Notes under the pieces: generated by a model
Told to the model about the DNA's origin: nothing
Seen by the model: only the letters and a program-made list of their open reading frames with translations
The model's database searches: none
Part shown: one piece after another, positions 8,637 to 16,313 of the stretch
Layout: each line of letters begins with the position of its first letter
How positions within the stretch are numbered: the first letter of the stretch is position 1
Program-made: the position numbers and the translations under genes
Virus record (IMG/VR): IMGVR_UViG_3300020121_000362
Location: 1 to 51,066 of that record
DNA: 51,066 nt
DNA from: a virus
Strand: one strand, 5' to 3'

Positions 8637-8953
8637 GCCGAAAGAAGCACCTCCCCGGCTGGTTTCCGTTCGCGCTCGGCGCCGCGGCCGTGACGGCGCT
8701 CTTCGCGGGCGCAAGATCGGGCTGGAGGCTCTCGAGCTCGAAACCGGCACCCACACCGCCTACGCCCCAGACCGGCGTACTCGGCGCCTGGGGGCCCGTC
8801 ATCACGCGCATGTCGCGTGACATGGATCACGCAGGACGATCTGCGGTTCACGGCTCAGGCGGTCGACCTCGGAAGGTGCTCGCGCCGGACGGCACTACGT
8901 ACCTTTTCGCGATCGAAAACGGCACACTAACCGCACGGCCCCAAGTCGCTTGA
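8633..8953 (+). CDS. Small membrane-anchored protein sharing the lectin protein's C-terminal domain
   Basis: 106 residues from ATG 8633. An N-terminal hydrophobic stretch (PFALGAAAVTALFAGA) follows basic MSRKKHLPGW, giving an inside-out signal anchor. The C terminus GRPRKVLAPDGTTYLFAIEN aligns with GRPTTLRGDDGRLYQLELV of the lectin protein, so a small domain was duplicated within this cluster. Role unknown, presumably at the envelope or virion surface. Confidence 0.6.
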   Translation: MSRKKHLPGWFPFALGAAAVTALFAGARSGWRLSSSKPAPTPPTPQTGVLGAWGPVITRMSRDMDHAGRSAVHGSGGRPRKVLAPDGTTYLFAIENGTLTARPQVA

Positions 8954-9029
8954 ACTGCCAAACGGTGTAGAGCGCGAAGATCGATAAGGCGAGAGCGCCT
9001 ACGGCTTCTTGGACGCGGCGAACGATCAC
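8895..9029 (-). CDS. 44-residue predicted membrane peptide
   Basis: GTG at 9029 overlaps the TGA of the gene ending at 9026 (GTGA), the same coupling used throughout this operon. It encodes MIVRRVQEAVGALALSIFAL and then YTVWQFKRLG, a single hydrophobic helix with basic flanks. It overlaps the 3' end of the plus-strand gene at 8953 by 59 bp, which lowers confidence. Could be a small holin-like or regulatory membrane peptide. Confidence 0.35.
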   Translation of the reverse strand: MIVRRVQEAVGALALSIFALYTVWQFKRLGAVRLVCRFRSRKGT

Positions 9030-9403
9030 GAGAAGAGTGCCTTAGCTAGAAGCTTCTCCAATTCGCCAAGCGCTTCTTCGTGATTTTTTCCGGCCGCTTC
9101 CGGGCCGTCGTCTTCAGGATCGTCACTCGAGGCTCGCGCGTGCACCATGCCGTCTTCGCCGAGCTCGGTGATGATGAAGCGCACGGTAGGCGGCTTTCCG
9201 GCAAGCCAAGCGTCTACGGCTTTGGGGCGTCGAAGTATCTGTAGTTCTGCGGCGAGCTTTGTGCACCGCACGCACATACACGGCTGGTTTGGACAAATGC
9301 GGACCATCTCTCGACGCACGTCCTCATCCGAGTGCGCTCCGGTCCAACCGTTTTCCGCGGAATAAAAAGGCGGATCGCTCCAGTCAGTCTTTACTTCTCC
9401 CAC
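9026..9403 (-). CDS. Unknown protein with Cys cluster
   Basis: 125 residues from GTG 9403, overlapping the previous gene by 13 bases. Contains ICPNQPCMCVRCTKLAAEL, four Cys in a short span that may bind zinc, and an acidic C-terminal third (SSDDPEDDGPEAAG). No family recognised. Member of the minus-strand recombinase/ATPase operon. Confidence 0.5.
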   Translation of the reverse strand: MGEVKTDWSDPPFYSAENGWTGAHSDEDVRREMVRICPNQPCMCVRCTKLAAELQILRRPKAVDAWLAGKPPTVRFIITELGEDGMVHARASSDDPEDDGPEAAGKNHEEALGELEKLLAKALFS

Positions 9404-9738
9404 GGCAAAATCCCCTTCGCCTTCTCGCGCATCTCCGCCTGACGCTCCGGCGAGAGCTTCGAAAAGAGGTTCTCGACCTTCTCGTCTGGCGCTGCGCGCT
9501 TTCGAAGATCGGCCGTCTGCCAGATGTCTTTGATCTTCGCGCGCTGCTTCTCGGTGAACTCGAGCGTGTCGTCGTGCTGCTGCCGCACGCTCTTGATGAA
9601 GTTCTTCTCCCAGTCAGAAAAGTGAATACCACCTCGCTCGGGCGGCACATCGACGAGCTCTTCGAGATCGGCGAGTTGCTTCAACGCTACGGTGTCTTTG
9701 CGGAGCTCGAGGACGGTCGGGTGGTTGTCGATGGTCAT
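9391..9738 (-). CDS. Unknown helical protein
   Basis: 115 residues, ATG 9738 in ATGA overlap with the ATPase stop. Predicted mainly helical and charged (ELRKDTVALKQLADLEELVD, LSPERQAEMREKAKG). The segment FSDWEKNFIKSVRQQHDD followed by LEFTEKQRAKIKDIW is of a type often seen in small phage proteins, but I cannot name it. Translationally coupled to the ATPase. Confidence 0.55.
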   Translation of the reverse strand: MTIDNHPTVLELRKDTVALKQLADLEELVDVPPERGGIHFSDWEKNFIKSVRQQHDDTLEFTEKQRAKIKDIWQTADLRKRAAPDEKVENLFSKLSPERQAEMREKAKGILPWEK

Positions 9739-11469
9739 TCTGAAAGCTCCTCTGAAAGCCGAAGCTCCCCACGCCCTTCGACGAGCTCCAACGTTCGAAG
9801 TCTCGACAGGTACGTCGAGAACGTTCCGCTCCTGTGACTGATCCCTGCGGCTTCTCCGAGTTCTTCGTTCGTTAGCGGTCCTTGTACGTCGGCAAGAACG
9901 GCGAGCATGCGACTCGCCCCGCCCTTGAGCTCACGAAGCCAGTACTCGACCAGGTCTCGCCCTTCTGGGAGCGGGTTCCAGTGTCCGAGCGCCAAGAGCC
10001 CCGCATCCGTTATCGACCGCTTCTCTCCAACGTCGACGATCCATCCTTCTGAGCGCCCACGCGACAGGTACGTCGAGAAAGTACCCGAACGCGACGACAG
10101 GCCTGCGCGTACGCCGAGCTGTCGATTGGTGAGACCCTGCGGGCGCTGCGCGAGCGCGATCATCATCCGACGAAGGCCACCGCCTACGGGCGACGCACCG
10201 TTCGTCGTACCGTTCGACTTCTGGTATTCGGTAATCGCCGCCTGAGTCTTAGGCCCAACAATCACCGGCTTGGCAGGCACGCCTACGACGCGCTGGAACG
10301 TAGACACGGCCGAGCTACTTTTGGCTTTCGCCAGCGTCTTCCTCAAGTCTTCGTTGTGAATTACCTCTTCGTCGACGAGCACGTTGATTGCTGCCTCTTC
10401 CGTGGCACGGAACGCACGCTTCAACTCGTCGGACAGACGGCGGCGTATGCGTTTCCAATCAACACGCGCCGGCACCTCGTGGATCTTGTTTTTAACGACG
10501 ATCACTTGTTTGGCTGCGGTCTTCTTCGCTAGCCCCTTCTCGAGCTCGGCGATCCGCTTTCGAAGTTCCTTCGGGTCTTCAGCCTTCGAGCGCTCGATGG
10601 TTGCGGCCATCTCCTTCTCGAGCCCTCTCAGATCAATCGGTCGGAGCGCCTTCCGTTTGAACTTCTTGTCCCCGACCTTCGGCGTTCGCGACGTGTCGAG
10701 GCTCTCGATCGGCAAGATGTGCACGACCTTCGAGACCTTTAGCCACTGCGGGCTCCACACGTGCGGCGCACCGACCTCGAGCCGAGGAAGAATGTCCTCG
10801 AGCTTCTCTTCGGCACCCTTGTCGTTGAGCCAGTACTGAAGCGCCTTCCGCTCGTGCGGGCCGTTCATCTGAAACGCGAAGACGCACTCGGCTTGGTTGA
10901 GCGCCTTCTTCGAGATCTCCTGCGGACGCTGTGAAATGAAGCTCATTCCGATGCCGTGAGGACGCCCCTGCTTCGCGAGCCGCTGAAAACTCGTGAAGCA
11001 TTTGCTCTTCGCCTCGTTGCTGGTTTTCGGGGACGAAGTCCTGGCACTCCTCGAGCACCAGGTGCACGGCGCTCGGCGAGCTCTTCTTTCGAAAGAAGAA
11101 CCGCTCTGCAAACGCTGTCGCGAACCGCGTGCGTTCGGCGTCGCGCATCTGGCTCACATCGAGCACCACGCTCGTTCGCTTGTCGACGATCACGTCGGCA
11201 ACGAGAGCGCCGCCCGTAGGCTCGAGAGGGATGTCGCCGTAAAGACCTCCGAACACAGGGATGTTGAACGCCTTCTTCCCGAGTCGGAGACCCGCCCACG
11301 CACACGAGCCGTCGAGGATCACGACCTGCACGTTCGCATGGAGCATCTGCTCGACGAAACGTTTGCAACCGAAAGTCTTTCCGCTCCCCGTCCGACCGAG
11401 CCACGTGATCTTCTGTGTGACGGCATCTAGCGGCAGGTTGAGCTCACGGGCGATTCGAAACGATCTCAT
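9735..11469 (-). CDS. HerA/FtsK-like P-loop ATPase, split by a +1 frameshift
   Basis: Read as one gene of ~577 residues in two frames: 11469 down to ~10990, then the +1 frame to 9735. The first part has ITWLGRTGSGKTFGCKRF (Walker A) and VHLVLEECQDFVPE (Walker B); the second begins FQRLAKQGRPHGIGMSFISQ and continues RPQEISKKALNQAE, the arginine/sensor part of HerA-type ATPases, so neither half is complete alone. The shift falls at four A (plus strand 10986-10989; UUUU in the mRNA, GAG UUU U CAG). A coiled coil (LEKEMAATIERSKAEDPKEL) and two tandem winged-helix repeats sharing RSGTFSTYLSR form the C terminus. Possible DNA-packaging, DNA-translocating or segregation motor. An assembly or sequencing indel, a true mutation and programmed shifting all fit. 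Confidence 0.7.
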
Positions 11470-11582
11470 GATGCGTCTTTCTTTTCTGTTTGTCTGCGAG
11501 CCATCTCTTGAGCAGCCAAGTCGGTGATGGCTCCGAGCGGATCCGCCAAGAGCCCGAGTATTGTCTTCGTCGCGTCGGGCAA
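11466..11582 (-). CDS. Short unknown peptide upstream of the ATPase
   Basis: The frame ending at TGA 11466-11468 (overlapping the ATPase ATG) reads LPDATKTILGLLADPLGAIT then DLAAQEMARRQTEKKDAS, convincing protein-like sequence. The only accepted in-frame start is TTG 11582, giving 38 residues. A good GGGAG plus ATG lies slightly upstream in another frame, so either the start is weak or there is a second small indel here. Confidence 0.35.
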   Translation of the reverse strand: MPDATKTILGLLADPLGAITDLAAQEMARRQTEKKDAS

Positions 11583-11618
11583 GTCACTCGCATAGAGCTC
11601 CCTTCGAAATCGGCGGCG

Positions 11619-11903
11619 TTATTCGAGCTCCGTCAGAAGCGCCGTGCCGCGTGCTATCAGCTTGTCGAAGCGCCGCGCTTGACGAGCCTTCATCCTGGCT
11701 TTGCGTACGCGCTTGGCGCGGCTCACGGGACCGCCTTCCAGGTCACGTACACGTTGCGATCGTCGAAGGTGACGGTCGCACACCGGGAGCTCTTTCTTCA
11801 GCGCGCGCCAAAGCTGCTTCGGCTTTGGGTGGTTGATGGTGACCTTCGGCTGCGTCGCGAGGGCGATGCGGACTTGGGTAGTGAGATCGCGGAGGGAGAT
11901 CAT
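11619..11903 (-). CDS. Small basic protein of unknown function
   Basis: 94 residues, ATG 11903 overlapping the upstream stop (ATGA). Strongly basic in its second half (SRAKRVRKARMKARQARRFD), suggesting nucleic-acid binding. Located between the recombinase and the ATPase in the same minus-strand operon. Confidence 0.5.
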   Translation of the reverse strand: MISLRDLTTQVRIALATQPKVTINHPKPKQLWRALKKELPVCDRHLRRSQRVRDLEGGPVSRAKRVRKARMKARQARRFDKLIARGTALLTELE

Positions 11904-12256
11904 CGAGGCGCCTTTTGCGCATCACGACTCGACTGCGCCACGCGCACATTCAATTCAGCCGCTCTATTGTCGCCACCAGGACTGTCGTCGGGATGCCAAG
12001 TCGCCGCTAATCCCCACTTGATGAAAAGATCCTCCAGCGTAAATTCGCCGTTCTGTCTCACGTGAGCGACATCGACAAGAAATTCGCTCGCCTCACGATC
12101 CATTCCCTTGAGTTGATTGACACGCAAGTAATCACGCGCCGTGGACAACGGACGACGATGATCCAGAAAACGACCTCGAAGCACAGTCGAGTAAAGACGG
12201 AACCCGAGGTGTCGAAAAAACTCCTCTTCCTCCTGAGCGTTGAGACGTTTTTTCAT
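11900..12256 (-). CDS. Unknown helical protein coupled to the recombinase
   Basis: 118 residues from ATG 12256 (MKKRLNAQEEEEFFRHLGF), overlapping the recombinase TGA as ATGA; an open extension upstream is only a shadow of the recombinase. Charged and helical with DREASEFLVDVAHVRQNGEF. No family recognised. Confidence 0.5.
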   Translation of the reverse strand: MKKRLNAQEEEEFFRHLGFRLYSTVLRGRFLDHRRPLSTARDYLRVNQLKGMDREASEFLVDVAHVRQNGEFTLEDLFIKWGLAATWHPDDSPGGDNRAAELNVRVAQSSRDAQKAPR

Positions 12257-13362
12257 TTCGGTTCTTCCTTCTTTTTCGCTAACCCTTTCGTCGGATTGTT
12301 CTCGAACGGCGTCGCGTGCTCGATGTAGCCGCGCGCCACTTTCTCGCTCACCCAACCGCCCTGACGCATGATGTCTCGTTGTGCCGTACCTTTCTGAGCG
12401 AACGTGGTAGCGGCTCCTCGACGCAAACTGTGGCTGGCGAAACGACGCACCAAGAGCACACACGACTCGCATTCAGAAATCTCGCGCATCGACTTGTGTC
12501 CGTGGTCCGGATTCGCTGCGAGACGTTTGACGAGCCGCGAGACAGTGCGTTCACTGATCGGAAAAATCAGATCGTCGGGCTTGAACCGGTTGAGCCGAAA
12601 GTGCTCTTGGAGCGCCTTCATCGGGCAAACCACCTCGTCCTCCTGCGCGTAGCTGACCGCGTCGCGCCCCTCTTTGATCTGGTCCGTCTTGCTGCTCGGG
12701 AGATAAACCATGATCCCGTTCGAGCGCTCATGATCCTCGACCCAGGATCCGTCTTCTTCGACCTTTACGAACCTGACGTGCTCTCGTCGAATGGCGACCA
12801 GGTTGGCGCTCCGGAGCGCACAGAACCATCCGACGGTCAGCATCGCTCGGTTTCGAACGCCCTCGGCATCGGCTCCTAGACGCGCGCAGACGTCGATCAG
12901 TACCTTGATTCCGAGCGGCGCCTTCTTGGTTTGCTTCACCCCCACCGTGTTCCTGATCCCCTTGAGCGTCTGACGCACGACCCGGGCGTTCCGTACGAAA
13001 TCGAGGCCGGCCTCATCGTGGTAGTGCCCGGCGGCCGAGAGAAAGCGCGATATGCTCGAAACGCTGTAGCCCTCGGCAGCGAGCCAGCTCAGGTGGGCCG
13101 CCACGACCTCCGGTGGCGCAGGGAGGAAAGGGGCCCGGTTGGCCGTCGCCCAGGCTTGGAAGCGCGCCCAATCGCCTGCGTAGCCCCTCCGGGTGTTGTT
13201 GGCCCTGGACTGCCGCTGGAACTCCTGGGAGCGCCGGAGGTCCGCCACGAGGCCGGGAGACAGCCCGTCCGGCTGGGCAACGACGAGATCGGCGGTGAAC
13301 GCCTTCGGTTCGTCATCGTTTTTTCCAGTGTCGCCGTTACCCGCCACGGTTTGTCCGATCAT
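12253..13362 (-). CDS. Tyrosine recombinase / integrase
   Basis: 369 residues. The N-terminal core-binding domain has NNTRRGYAGDWARFQAW and AHLSWLAAEGYS. The catalytic domain carries ALRSANLVAI (first Arg), a beta-hairpin Lys in PSSKTDQIKEG, HSLRRGAATTFAQ (His-x-x-Arg), GGWVSEKVARGYIEH (Trp in place of the second His, and the nucleophile Tyr). All six positions appear intact. The start codon lies inside an inverted repeat (13350-13380), which may be an attachment core or operator. It heads the minus-strand operon that includes the HerA-like ATPase. Suggests integration or dimer resolution. Confidence 0.85.
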   Translation of the reverse strand: MIGQTVAGNGDTGKNDDEPKAFTADLVVAQPDGLSPGLVADLRRSQEFQRQSRANNTRRGYAGDWARFQAWATANRAPFLPAPPEVVAAHLSWLAAEGYSVSSISRFLSAAGHYHDEAGLDFVRNARVVRQTLKGIRNTVGVKQTKKAPLGIKVLIDVCARLGADAEGVRNRAMLTVGWFCALRSANLVAIRREHVRFVKVEEDGSWVEDHERSNGIMVYLPSSKTDQIKEGRDAVSYAQEDEVVCPMKALQEHFRLNRFKPDDLIFPISERTVSRLVKRLAANPDHGHKSMREISECESCVLLVRRFASHSLRRGAATTFAQKGTAQRDIMRQGGWVSEKVARGYIEHATPFENNPTKGLAKKKEEPK

Positions 13363-13380
13363 AAACCATTATCGGACAAA
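13350..13380. repeat. Perfect 10-bp inverted repeat across the recombinase start codon
   Basis: TTTGTCCGAT (13350-13359) and its exact reverse complement ATCGGACAAA (13371-13380), 11 bp apart. Allowing one mismatch the arms extend to 13 bp with a 5-bp centre. The recombinase ATG occupies 13362-13360. This arrangement resembles a tyrosine recombinase core site (two arms around a short spacer) or an autoregulatory operator; the sequence cannot separate these. Confidence 0.6.
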
Positions 13381-13443
13381 GCCTGCGCCGTCCAGAGCTT
13401 CGTATTCGAGCTGCAATCGCACTACGCCCGCGGCCCCATGCCC

Positions 13444-13503
13444 GGCTTTTCGGGTGGCTCTGATCCGGCTCTGGTGCGGCTTTTCGGGTGGCTTTCCGGG
13501 TGG
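13444..13503. repeat. Direct repeats of GGCTTTTCGGGTGGCT
   Basis: Two exact 16-bp copies at 13444-13459 and 13478-13493, 34 bp apart, followed at once by a degenerate third (GCTTTCCGGGTGG, 13491-13503). They lie in the divergent gap between recombinase and the gene at 13543, where iterons or arm-type recombinase sites would be expected. The rest of the gap (13363-13542) shows no convincing gene. Confidence 0.5.
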
Positions 13504-13542
13504 ACGTGTTACTCGACCACGATCGGGCGTACTCTCTGGGGC

Positions 13543-15081
13543 ATGTCGGATCAGCTAATTCTCGCGTGGACCGTCGACGTCGCAGGCAGCTCTTTCGGGC
13601 CAATTGAAGCGGCAACCGCGCTCGCAGCCGTTCCGCTCTACGTCGATGCGACGACGGACCCCGTTCTAGGTCAGTACTTCGGGCTCACCGTCGAGAACGA
13701 TGCGACGACGAACGACACGACGAGCGCGACGCGCACGCTGACCCTCAACATGACGAGCGCGAACAGGCCCGAGGCGCCACCCCCGTTCCCCTGTCATCCG
13801 ATCACGTCGACCCCGCCGACGCTCCCGTATCCGCTCCGTGCGAGAAAGGCGCTTCCCGGATCGTTCTTCGTGCAGACGGGCTCGGCGATTGTCGCGACGT
13901 CGGCAACGCAGCTTCCGTCACTGGTCGATGACGACGAGCTCGTCACTATCCAGTTTCTTTCACAAGTAGGTGTGCCCTACGAAGCCGAAATCGTTGCGAG
14001 CGCGACGCAAATAGAAATCGATCCCCCGTTCACCGGCACGTCGGGGGAGACGGGTGCGTTCAAAGAATTCGCCGCGCCGTGTCCTCTCAACCGCGCGGCC
14101 GCCTACTCGAGCTCCGAGCTCGACACCGCCGGAGTTGCAACGATACCGCCGATCCCAGCGGGAGCGGGCGCACGAACAGTCGAGCTCACCTACAACGACT
14201 CGGCGGGGAACGGCCCCTTCACCGCGACCGCAACGCTCACGGGCAAACGCCCCGCTCTCTTCAACTTCGGAGAGTCGTTCGGCTTGGACATCGCTGAGAT
14301 CGTGAACCTCGTCGTCACGAGCACCGGTGGGTTCAACAACAGCATCGGGGAAATTACAGTCGTCGAACTATCGGACGCGCTCCCCGTTCTTCCACCGAAC
14401 CTCCCGCTCGGAACGGGCGTCGGCGCCGCCGAGACGACGCGCGGCAAAGTCGGCGCCGTGCCCCCGCGTACGTTCAAGACGATGACCGACGACGCGCAGC
14501 TTCTCATCCTACGGCATCTCGCATACCTGCCGCCGAGCTTCTTTGCACTCGCACAGCAGCAAGTATCAGCCCCTCAGCTCGAGGGCGATTTCATTGTCAC
14601 GACCAAGTCCGTCGAGGTGTTCACGACGGTCGATCAGACAGGAGTTCTCAGCGAGGGCGACTTCATCGAGTTCGCGATACAGCCCGGCACGCTCTACCAG
14701 ATCGCGGAGCTCACCGATCGGATCCTCACGCTCACGAGCGAGTTTTTGGGCATCGACACCAACAACACGGGGCTACTCAACACGCCGATGAACAACAGCG
14801 CTCAAACGAAGGGCAACATCGGAACGATCATCAACAGCCAGCCGACGGGCGCGCGGTCGCCGGCAATCGCAGGAACCCCGAGCAACGATCAACTCTCGGG
14901 ACCGCTTGGAGGGTTCGTGGCGCCTGGAGTTGCTGAGCCGCCACCGAACCCGCCACTCGCTCCGGCGACAATGACGCCGCCAACCACTGCTCCGGCATTC
15001 CTCTCGGACCTATTCACGCGAACGATTCAGCTCGCGCTCGCCGGGGTGCCAATCAAGGCGCAACCGATCACGTTCGCATGA
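13543..15081 (+). CDS. Large beta-rich protein of unknown function, structural candidate
   Basis: 512 residues from ATG 13543 (MSDQLILAWTVDVAGSSFGP); the frame is open further upstream but passes through the repeats, so that extension was rejected. Thr/Ala/Pro-rich, with few charged helices and many beta-prone stretches (TRTLTLNMTSANRPEAPPPF, ARTVELTYNDSAGNGPFTA). The C-terminal region is Pro-rich (AEPPPNPPLAPATMTPPTT) and ends in a hydrophobic FTRTIQLALAGVPIK. Size, composition and isolation in the map suggest a virion or surface protein, but no family is recognised. Confidence 0.5.
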   Translation: MSDQLILAWTVDVAGSSFGPIEAATALAAVPLYVDATTDPVLGQYFGLTVENDATTNDTTSATRTLTLNMTSANRPEAPPPFPCHPITSTPPTLPYPLRARKALPGSFFVQTGSAIVATSATQLPSLVDDDELVTIQFLSQVGVPYEAEIVASATQIEIDPPFTGTSGETGAFKEFAAPCPLNRAAAYSSSELDTAGVATIPPIPAGAGARTVELTYNDSAGNGPFTATATLTGKRPALFNFGESFGLDIAEIVNLVVTSTGGFNNSIGEITVVELSDALPVLPPNLPLGTGVGAAETTRGKVGAVPPRTFKTMTDDAQLLILRHLAYLPPSFFALAQQQVSAPQLEGDFIVTTKSVEVFTTVDQTGVLSEGDFIEFAIQPGTLYQIAELTDRILTLTSEFLGIDTNNTGLLNTPMNNSAQTKGNIGTIINSQPTGARSPAIAGTPSNDQLSGPLGGFVAPGVAEPPPNPPLAPATMTPPTTAPAFLSDLFTRTIQLALAGVPIKAQPITFA

Positions 15082-15263
15082 AAGAGCGACTCAGCCGGAT
15101 GCTCGAAGCGGCGCACCGTATGCGCTTCGACGCGCCGCCTAGAGAGTTCTGGGCCGCGCTCGACGCTAATTCACTCCGGGCGGGGTCGGCTTCACAAGCG
15201 GCACGAGCTCGCGCGTCTTCTTGTAAGTGTCACGAGCAAGTAGAACGAACTCGTCCTCGGTAG
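15078..15263 (+). CDS. Possible small protein after the structural candidate
   Basis: 61 residues from ATG 15078 in an ATGA overlap (MKERLSRMLEAAHRMRFDAP, PREFWAALDAN). The coupling and the first ~33 residues look real; the C-terminal half is antisense to the gene at 15166-15411, so the true end may differ or the frame may have been altered. Confidence 0.35.
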   Translation: MKERLSRMLEAAHRMRFDAPPREFWAALDANSLRAGSASQAARARASSCKCHEQVERTRPR

Positions 15264-15411
15264 CTCTCCGTTCGGTGTGCATGACGCAAAAAGCGTCGGC
15301 TAGCGCGACCGCGGACGTGAGCAAAACTTTCGCTCGAACGGGCGCACCTAGATCTTGGAATTCATCTAAGAGTTCTAGGACGCGCTTCATGTAATCGTCT
15401 TCTCGTTTCAC
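15166..15411 (-). CDS. Unknown helical protein downstream of thyX
   Basis: 81 residues from GTG 15411, overlapping the thyX stop as GTGA. Helical (MKRVLELLDEFQDLGAPVRA, KVLLTSAVALADAFCVMHTE). Last gene of the minus-strand nucleotide operon. No family recognised. Confidence 0.5.
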   Translation of the reverse strand: MKREDDYMKRVLELLDEFQDLGAPVRAKVLLTSAVALADAFCVMHTERRATEDEFVLLARDTYKKTRELVPLVKPTPPGVN

Positions 15412-16313
15412 GTCACACCTCGATGACCTAAGATGTCGTGCTCGCCGGGGACGAGCTTCCGGAGCTGGATCCACCCATTAAAGTTGCCACAATAGTGGCC
15501 AGTACCGACACGAACCCAACCCTCAGCCCATTCGTAACGATCCACCCGAAACCGATCCAACTCCGACGGCGTCATAGGTCGCGCGGGATGTTCGAGCGGG
15601 CTCAAGTGACCAGGCCCAATGAGCCTGTCGTAGAGCGCCAAGTCTTCCTTCGGATCTCGTTTGCCGTCTTGTGTGAGGTACGAGACGCGAGCGCAGCGCG
15701 CGGCGGAGATATTCGCTGGGAAGCCTTCACCGAGCACCTCAAGATTGAACCCCTCGTCGGCCTCGACGTAGGGCGTGTGCCAATCGCCGTAGTTCACAGG
15801 ATGCGGCTCGCTTTCTCGTTTGAGCCGCATCATCCACTCCGCGGCCTTTTGAAACTCGCCCTGTGCCGCCGGGTTCACGCGAAGGTGTTCGAAGTTGTCC
15901 CAATCGGTCGCCGTAATCACGGCCGTGTGCCACGAGAACGGCTCGAGGAGACGGTTCGCGAGCTGCTTGTGGACGCCAAGCTTGGACATTCCACGGCCGT
16001 TCTCGATCGCACTGTTCATGACGTTGAACCACATCGTGCGTGCATCGGCCGCGTCTGCGCCATCGAGCACCTCATCGTGCTGCATCCCCTTTTTGTTCTT
16101 GCCAAACTGCTCTGGCACGAACGGATCGGCCTCGACGGCGGCGATGCGCTTCTCGACCGGGATCGCACGCGAGCTCGCGCTGTTGCGTGAAAGCATCCGG
16201 TGCGTATTCACTTCGGCGAGCACAATGCGCGGGAAAGTCACCTCAAAGCTCGTGAGCCGGTGGCCGGCGGGTGAGATCGAATCTGCGAGAATCTTTGCGT
16301 TGTAAGCCATCAT
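15408..16313 (-). CDS. thyX: FAD-dependent thymidylate synthase ThyX
   Basis: 301 residues, ATG 16313 in ATGA overlap with the previous gene. Makes dTMP from dUMP with methylene-tetrahydrofolate and FAD/NADPH. The ThyX signature appears as THRMLSRNSASSRA, matching RHRxxSxNxxSxR except for Thr at the first position. Further marks: QLANRLLEPFSWHTAVITAT with the conserved region around the FAD site, SAARCARVSYLTQDG and HLSPLEHPARP. Length is a little above the usual ~220-250, as in many phage ThyX. It works with the dNMP kinase and MazG-like proteins of the same operon. Confidence 0.9.
   Translation of the reverse strand: MMAYNAKILADSISPAGHRLTSFEVTFPRIVLAEVNTHRMLSRNSASSRAIPVEKRIAAVEADPFVPEQFGKNKKGMQHDEVLDGADAADARTMWFNVMNSAIENGRGMSKLGVHKQLANRLLEPFSWHTAVITATDWDNFEHLRVNPAAQGEFQKAAEWMMRLKRESEPHPVNYGDWHTPYVEADEGFNLEVLGEGFPANISAARCARVSYLTQDGKRDPKEDLALYDRLIGPGHLSPLEHPARPMTPSELDRFRVDRYEWAEGWVRVGTGHYCGNFNGWIQLRKLVPGEHDILGHRGVT

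Noticed and set aside
10633-10985. C-terminal end of the ATPase in its first frame
   Set aside because: Beyond the UUUU site this frame (AAREAGASSRHRNE...) is shadow-like, while the +1 frame continues the ATPase core, so the first-frame tail is not treated as a real product.
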